Assembly (NCBI GenBank): GCA_003586115.2
Contig: QVOM02000126.1
Span: forward strand, 55,825,164-55,889,163
Reading direction: 5' to 3'
Length of the DNA: 64,000 nt
Source of the DNA: Salvator merianae
Taxonomy: Eukaryota; Chordata; Lepidosauria; Squamata; Teiidae
The notes below the pieces were generated by a model that saw only the letters and a list, made by a program, of their open reading frames with translations, was not told the DNA's origin and searched no databases. Position numbers and translations under genes: made by a program. Below, in pieces: positions 58,511 through 64,000 of the stretch; the stretch's first letter is position 1, and every line of letters begins with the position of its first letter.

Positions 58511-59529
58511 TTGAAAAAATGATCAAATATGGGATTGACAGGACAACTGTTAGGTGGATTCATAACTGGCTTAGTGATCGTACTCAAAGAGTGGTCATAA
58601 ATGGCTTCACATCCGATTGGAAGACTGTCTCAAGTGGGGTACCGCAAGGCTCTGTCTTGGGCCCATTGCTGTTCAACATTTTTATAAACGATCTGGATGA
58701 AGGTGTCGAGGGGACGCTGATCAAATTTGCAGACGACACAAAGCTAGGAGGGGTTGCTAACACTAGGGAGGAGAAGGAGAGGATTCAAAAGGATTTGGAC
58801 AAGCTTGAACAGTGGGCTGAAACTAAGAAAATTACATTTAACAGGGAGAAATGCAAAGTTTTACATCTAGGTAAGAAAAATGACAATATCCAATACAGAA
58901 TGGGAGGAATCTCGCTGAGCAGCAGCACATGTGAAAAGGATCTGGGTGTACTAGTAGATCATAGATTAAACATGAGTCAACAGTGTGATGCAGCTGCAAA
59001 AAAGGCAAACACCATCCTGGGCTGTATCAAGAGGAGTATAGAGTCTAGATCACGAGAAGTAATTGTCCCACTTTACTCTTCCTTGGTCAGACCTCATCTG
59101 GAGTATTGTGTCCAGTTCTGGGTGCCCCAGTTTAAAAGGGACATTGACAAACTGGAACAAGTTCAGAGAAGGGCGACCAAAATGGTGAGCGGTCTGCAAA
59201 CCACGTCCTACGAGGAACGGTTAAAGGACCTAGGAATGTTTAGCCTGCAGAAGAGAAGACTGAGAGGAGATATGATAGCTGTTTTCAAGTATCTGAAGGG
59301 CTGTCACAGTGCAGAAGGATTGGTCCTATTCTCAGTTGCACAAGAAGGAAGGACTAGAAACAATGGGATGAAACTTCAAGGGAGTAGATACAGGCTAGAT
59401 ATTAGGAAAAACTTTCTGACCGTAAGGGCAATCAGTCACTGGAACAGGTTACCACAGGAGGTGGTGGGCTCTCCCTCGCTGGAGATCTTCAAGGAAAGGC
59501 TGGACAGATATCTGTCTAGGATGGTGTAG
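58511..59529 (+). pseudogene. CR1 ORF2 reverse transcriptase, C-terminal fragment
   Basis: This is the uninterrupted last ~340 residues of a CR1 ORF2 protein, which normally has an N-terminal endonuclease and a complete reverse transcriptase. Visible in order are WIHNWLSDRTQRVVINGF, motif B SGVPQGSVLGPLLFNIF (starting 58633) and the catalytic FADDTKL box (58726-58746) with both Asp intact. KVLHLGKK, EKDLGVLVDHRLNMSQQC, RPHLEYCVQFW and the C-terminal RLPQEVVGSPSLEIF follow. Motif A and the endonuclease are absent, so the product cannot act. The frame is open from an ATG at 58063 because upstream transposon and TA-repeat DNA happen to be in phase. The first CR1 Met is at 58519. Confidence 0.92.
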
Positions 59530-59607
59530 TGAATCCTGCATTGAGCAGGGGGTTGGACTCGATGACCCTGGAGGTCCCTTCCAACTCTATGATTCTATGA
59601 TTCTATG

Positions 59608-59611
<4 letters not shown>
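58511..59611 (+). mobile_element. CR1 LINE, 5'-truncated, intact 3' end
   Basis: It starts within the reverse transcriptase domain immediately after a (TA)n run (58496-58510), runs through the ORF2 stop at 59527-59529 and a 60-bp 3' UTR, and ends in three ATTCTATG-type octamers (59586-59611). A (TC)n(TA)n array follows. CR1 retrotransposes by target-primed reverse transcription and usually leaves short or no target duplications. The 5' half, with the endonuclease, is missing. The shared part is about 96 percent identical to 19139-19635. Confidence 0.93.

Positions 59612-59662
<51 letters not shown>
59610..59662. repeat. (TC)n(TA)n compound microsatellite
   Basis: About 15 TC units (59610-59640) followed by about 11 AT units to 59662, directly after the CR1 octamer end. 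A second (TA)n run lies at the 5' boundary of the CR1 copy. Confidence 0.95.
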
Positions 59663-60920
59663 TGCTATTAAATTTATAATTCACCTTTTACCCTAAGTTT
59701 CCACAGCAATAGTCCACACTATGTGGACTATTTAAAACACCCAGGGATACATGCAAAGTGAACTAGCATTTAGGGAGAAAAGACCCATTCAAATATATAA
59801 TCATTTAAAGTGGTCTCCCTCTGCAGTGGCCCCCAGAATGGTTTCTACACCTGGGAGTGGACCTGGCATGATGACTGAACAGATCCCATGCACCAAAGGA
59901 GAAGTTTGCTTCACACTGTGGTGAGATTGTCTCAGAAAATGAAGGTAATGCCAAGCAACTGACACTGGGGTTAGGTCTGCAAAAGCAGAAGCTAGACTTG
60001 CTGGATGTCTCCAGATCTCCCAGTAGTTCTGTCCCAGCAATTTTCACATTTGGAAAAGCAAAGCAAATCCTAACAGCTCAAGTCAGTCTCAACATCTGGC
60101 ACCTCTACAAAAAGGATAACACTCAGGCATGGCTGGGAGGAGGGGAGTACAGAAATTATTCCCTTTTATTCAGCATCAGCCAAAGAGAGGAAAGTTCCAT
60201 AGGGCAGAATGTATGACTTCTAACTAGTTTATCTTTCAAAGCACTTTAGTCTGTTTTTCCAGCTGAAACTAATACCCATCAAACAGTTTCAACTGATGCA
60301 ATTTCCAAATGATGAGGTTATATGAACATTTCTGCAGAATTTCTATCCCACTCATTTGGATCTAAACAGTCAACTTAGGAATTGCTTCAGTTTAACTGCC
60401 CTGATCAGTATGCAAAAGTTAGCGCTGTTAGTTTGGGGAATTTGGAACCAGATAACAATGCAATGAATAATATTTCTATATTTGCTTAATTCTGAATAAG
60501 AATGTGCAGATGGTGGCTTGGATAGATGGAGGGTAAAGATGTTTTCCCAATATTTCTACATAAACTTGCATAGTCCCAGTACCAGATTTATATACTGTAT
60601 AGATCAGTAAGAAGCTATTAAATGGATAATAAGATACTAAAATTTTATAGTGTGTTTTATTTAAAAACAAAATAAAATGTGTACTGTATGTGAAAATTCA
60701 CATTTTATGGAAAATGCATTGGAAAGCATATAAAAACTATATTTTGAAGAAGAAAGTTAGATTTTTAACACACACACATCTAGAAAAGGACAGTCACATA
60801 ACAAAATACGTGTAAAACTACTTAGGCTACTTATCTGTCCATTAAAATGTGTAATTTATTGCTATATTGTTTTAGAATATTTTGAATACACATATACTTT
60901 TCAAAGTAAATAGAAATAAA
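59663..60920. other. Non-coding stretch
   Basis: AT-rich, no gene or repeat family recognised. Confidence 0.5.
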
Positions 60921-60992
60921 GATTCAATTTATTATATTTATAAGCTGCCTTTCTAAGTCATCCAGATTGGTAAGCATCATTACAAACACATA
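60921..60992 (-). mobile_element. LINE 3'-tail fragment
   Basis: On the minus strand: CCAATCTGGATGACTTAG, then GGCAGCTTATAAATATAATAAATTG, the usual layout of an L2- or CR1-like LINE 3' end with its short ATAAAT tail. Only about 70 bp remain before the next transposon. Confidence 0.45.
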
Positions 60993-61377
60993 GGCTGTGA
61001 TCAGACACAAGGAAAGGGATGCCTTCTGGTCAAATTTGGTGTGGGGATACCAAACATTTTACCTCTGCATGTGTCTTACCTCCCTCAAAGTCTTGGGCCG
61101 TGGCTTCTTCAGATGAAATTTAAGACTGACAGCGACTCATTCTTCCAGTTGCATTAGAAGGGAACAGAGGAGGGAAATCTAACCAACTGCAACACAGAAA
61201 CAAATCCTGCCAGCCAGCAGCCAATCAGGGACCTAGGAAATAGGGATGGAGGCAGCCTATCAGTGATGAGCATTTGGCTTCAAGGTGAAGGAATGAATGC
61301 CTTTTTCTCCCCATCTTTGGAAAGGGTGCGTTTTTAAAAGGAGCATTTGAAAAAAAAAATCCTGCTTGATCACACCC
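60993..61377. mobile_element. Non-autonomous DNA transposon, GGCTGTGATCAGAC ends, ATA duplication
   Basis: Left end GGCTGTGATCAGACAC; right end, reverse complemented, GGGTGTGATCAAGCAGG. ATA occurs directly on each side (60990-60992 and 61378-61380). At 385 bp it has no enzyme. A 3-bp duplication and GG-starting ends suggest a PIF/Harbinger-like element; the assignment is inference. Confidence 0.6.
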
Positions 61378-62209
61378 ATATATATTGGCCTTCCCACTCT
61401 CCCTGTGATCATGCAAACCTCACAGACAGTTCATTGATTGTGTTCTTTATTGAAGGGAAATTTATGTGGTATGTATGTGGCATATTGAACATTATGCCTT
61501 CAGCATGTAAGATGCTTGTGCAAGATACATATCTTGCCAGCTGAAAAGGTAACACTATGTGAAAGAAGGGAAGCAATGTGTGTGTGTGGGGGGGGGGGGT
61601 TCTTACAAAGGGATAAGCATTCTGTCGCTTGAAACATAAATTATGCCAGGGGAAAAAAATGTAATCTGCAGAAATATCACAGAATTCCATCTTGCATTTA
61701 GCATTTAATAGAGGTATGATGAAGTTCCTGAAAAATGCATCAACACAAACTTTCCAGAGAACGCAATTTATTTACTTTATTTTCCATAGCTGTTTTTACA
61801 TTTATATCTTTCTTTCATGATAGTAGTGGGGGTCAGAGGCATAGCTAGGGCAGATAGATCTTTGTGTCCTACAGACTGAAACAAAAAAGATACACACAGT
61901 GAAACAATAAACATGATGCTCAGCAGCCATTCAAACTGGATGCCCCTGGGCCAGCTGGCCAGCTGTGGTGGTTTGGTGGGACCCTCTCATTACTGGGCCC
62001 TCACCAAAGGTCAATCTTGTTCTCTTATAGGAGCACCTTTGAGCAGACACATGTACACACAGTTGCCTAATTGATTAATTGAATCTATGGGGAAATGGGG
62101 ATGGAATATGTTGAACCCTTCTAACATTTGATAATAAAAAGTCTAATTCTGTTAAACAAATAGTAGAGCAATACAAACAATTATGAAAGCAAAAGGCCAC
62201 ATTTTTACT
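61378..62209. other. Non-coding gap with GT/G repeat
   Basis: A (GT)n run followed by about 13 G lies at 61577-61599. The T-rich segment near 61766-61812 may be a decayed minus-strand LINE tail. No gene recognised. Confidence 0.5.
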
Positions 62210-62920
62210 TTTCTATTTATTTGTATTTCTATCCTGTTCGATACTTAAGGATCCCAGGGTGGGTCACAATAAAACCAATATAAAAACAAAATGAACTCAC
62301 TAAACTATTGAAGGGAAAGCTTTCGGCACAAAGAACACAATATCTAAGCTGTGCAATGTCTGAAGGCTGAAAAGGTAATTTGACTGCATGGATAATTTGT
62401 GTAACTTGTGGCAAAGCAACTGTTTCCAATATATAAAAAATTATTCTCTCATCCCTTAGGAGTAGTTAGTCAGTCAAAGATCTTCTACCAAAAACCTGGG
62501 AGCTTGAGGGTCCTGTGCTGTTCCAAATACTGCACTCTTCTGGACTAAGATCTCCGACATTTGACCTAGGATCTGCCGAAAACATTCTTCCAACTTGAGG
62601 GTCACTGCCCCAAGTACTCTGATCACTACTGAGACCACTTTTGCCTTTACCTTCCACACCTTCTCCAATTCTTTCAGTCCCCAGAATTTCTCCACTTTCG
62701 CACATTTTTCTTCTTTTTGATATTCCTGTCTCTTGGAACTACTACATCTAAGGAGAGAGAAAGCAGAAAATCTAGGAAGCAACTGGGGAGCTTGAACAGC
62801 TTCAAGCAGCTTCAGCAGAAGTTCTTCTAAGGTGAAATGCACAGGATCAGATCGAAAGTGAAACAGACCTTGGTAAAGAGAACGGATATTGAGCTCTGAC
62901 CTGGACAAACACATAGAGAA
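62210..62920 (-). mobile_element. Non-LTR LINE fragment with C-terminal frame and 3' tail
   Basis: The minus strand has a coding-like part (62474-62914), then about 180 bp of 3' UTR, closing in GTGACCCACCCTGGGATCC and a GATAGAAATACAAATAAAT tail (62212-62280). That is a complete 3' end of a non-LTR retrotransposon. The clade is uncertain; the protein resembles the C-terminal part of R4/Dong-type elements as I remember them. Confidence 0.55.
62474..62914 (-). pseudogene. LINE ORF C-terminal remnant
   Basis: A 146-residue minus-strand frame contains KVEKFWGLKELEKVWKVKAK, VVSVVIRVLGAVTLKLEECF and VQKSAVFGTAQ. These match a conserved tail that follows the reverse transcriptase in some non-LTR retrotransposons (pattern: VEK-x-DLK, K-x-VPVVIG-LGxV, QK-x-ALLGTA). 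After FGTAQ the frame reads DPQAPR, while the next phase reads RTLKLPG, so a frameshift lies near 62515. Catalytic domains are not included. Function and clade were assigned from memory of the pattern, with moderate confidence. Confidence 0.5.
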
Positions 62921-63185
62921 TCCGACTCCATTTTATACCCTTTTCAAAATAGAGCTTCCAATGGAAAGAGAGGGCTGGAGTGAGTTGGATTATGGGGCTT
63001 TTTCAGAAAATAGCAGTTTGCTGTTCACCTTGGACGTTTTGATCTCATCAACGCAAACACAATAGGCCAGACTCCTTGGGCTTGGTTAAATCTGCCCTGT
63101 GATTTTGCTGGCTATGTAAACTGAGGTACCTTGCACCAACTCTGCCTGGAAGCTGTTAAGAAATGAGAGCAATGAGTGGGATTTA
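62921..63185. other. Short non-coding gap
   Basis: No gene or repeat recognised. Confidence 0.5.
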
Positions 63186-63576
63186 GGTCCTTTCTGCATG
63201 GGACACTGACCCATGATAGGAAAGGGTACAGAGGCCTCCCTTCTGCAAGCTAGTGTGGATTACAAAAGCCCCCACTCACTCCTAACAAGCTCTTTTCACC
63301 CAGGATAGAGCATAGACTGGCCTAAGGCACCCATAAAGGGTCCACTATGCCACAGGAGACTCATTTTAGCAACGCAGCAGGGTACCTTCTGCGCTGGCTC
63401 CAAAGCTGGCATGGGCTTTGAAGCCATCGTGGGTGCTGTGGCAGGACAGGCATACCAATGCAGACAGCCTTGTCCCATGCCAGAAGCAACCCATCCCAGC
63501 TTGGAATGGGTTTTCAATCCCATGACAGTGTGGTCTGCCTTGTTCTGAGATAACGGCTGTTACTGCAGAAACAACC
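63186..63576. mobile_element. PIF/Harbinger-like non-autonomous transposon, TTA duplication
   Basis: Left end GGTCCTTTCTGCAT; right end, reverse complemented, GGTTGTTTCTGCAG, identical at 11 of 14 positions. TTA occurs directly on both sides (63183-63185 and 63577-63579), the standard PIF/Harbinger target. At 391 bp it has no transposase. This copy anchors the classification of the GGNCCTTTCTGCA-end family in the window. Confidence 0.7.
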
Positions 63577-63714
63577 TTAGTTTTCTCACCTCTGTTCTTG
63601 TATTACTGCTATCCTTAAGCTGAAATCTTTCATCTGCAGCAGTCCCCTTCCCTACTCAGTCAAGTTACCTGCCCTGTAACCAACAGAACTGAGTGAGGCT
63701 GAACTGCAAAGAGC
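63577..63714. other. Short non-coding gap
   Basis: Nothing recognised. Confidence 0.4.
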
Positions 63715-63845
63715 AATATCGGGTTCCCATATTACAGCTCGGTGGTAGTTATAATCCTCCTCTCTCGTTTTATCCCCGCAAGAACCCTGTGAAGTAGGTT
63801 AGGCTGAGGGGTAGTGACTGCACCAAAGGCACCCAATGACTTTAA
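63715..63845 (-). mobile_element. LINE-derived fragment
   Basis: On the minus strand it reads 'gtcactacccctcagcctaacctacttcacagggttcttg' in parts, followed by GGGGATAAAACGAGAGAGG. This is a wording common upstream of LINE 3' ends (L2-like) in reptile genomes. The clade is uncertain. Confidence 0.5.
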
Positions 63846-64000
63846 TGTCTACAAAGAACACTGTATTTCACTGGTTCACCCAACAAAAACCATAAGTCAC
63901 CTAGCCCCTTTGTGTTTACATTAACTTCTTAGTGCTTCCAAACACTGAAGGAAATACCTGTGCATCCAAACACCTTATTATCTGTATGTGTAGATTCTCC
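63846..64000. other. Window end, nothing recognised
   Basis: AT-rich DNA with no feature recognised. Confidence 0.4.

Noticed and set aside
1..64000. CRISPR arrays, bacterial operons, phage or integrase systems
   Set aside because: There are no regularly spaced identical repeats, Shine-Dalgarno-led gene strings or prokaryotic coding density. The composition and repeats are those of a vertebrate.

Overview
This window reads as non-coding nuclear DNA from a reptile, most likely a squamate (lizard or snake). The lineage call is an inference. It rests on the mix of CR1-clade LINEs with the (ATTCTATG)n 3' end, an L1 tail with an A-rich end, other non-LTR LINE 3' ends, tRNA-derived SINE remnants, and many short foldback DNA transposons (PIF/Harbinger-like and hAT-like). 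Base composition is AT-rich and microsatellites are frequent. I recognise no host protein-coding exon, rRNA, functional tRNA, CRISPR array or bacterial feature. The only long open frame (58063-59529) is a 5'-truncated CR1 reverse transcriptase joined by chance to upstream transposon sequence. The window is probably intergenic or inside a very large intron.

Layout. 1-7456 is mostly single-copy-looking DNA, with one DNA transposon (3368-3836) and a striking RNA-type hairpin at 5318-5429. 7457-9018 holds a DNA transposon swollen by a degenerate hexamer array rich in TCAAGGTCA motifs, a LINE 3' fragment, and a second transposon. 9841-18665 carries several MITEs, a 74-bp direct duplication and unique DNA. 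19139-19635 is a CR1 3' end. 20340-20960 is a CpG-containing block that looks constrained. 21602-27250 contains a Harbinger-like element, a decayed L1 ORF2 end, another DNA transposon and an old CR1-clade LINE on the minus strand. 27740-31720 has two SINE remnants, a hAT-like element and three more MITEs. 31721-41676 is largely unannotatable apart from palindromic MITEs, a hAT foldback and a (TA)n array. 41677-42365 is a nest of transposons inside one another. 43521-57022 has further copies of the same families, long TC and GAA arrays, and a very CpG-rich (young-looking) element at 53138-53704. 57848-59662 is a transposon followed by the best CR1 copy. 60993-64000 ends with two transposons that carry target duplications and with LINE 3' fragments.

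How the parts relate. Several non-autonomous DNA transposon families are each present more than once, so the window supplies its own evidence: copies confirm ends, and one copy of a palindromic MITE serves as the empty site proving that another element inserted at TAA. The autonomous LINEs here are all 5'-truncated or mutated. None of the elements encodes a complete enzyme. All family assignments were made by reading, without database comparison.
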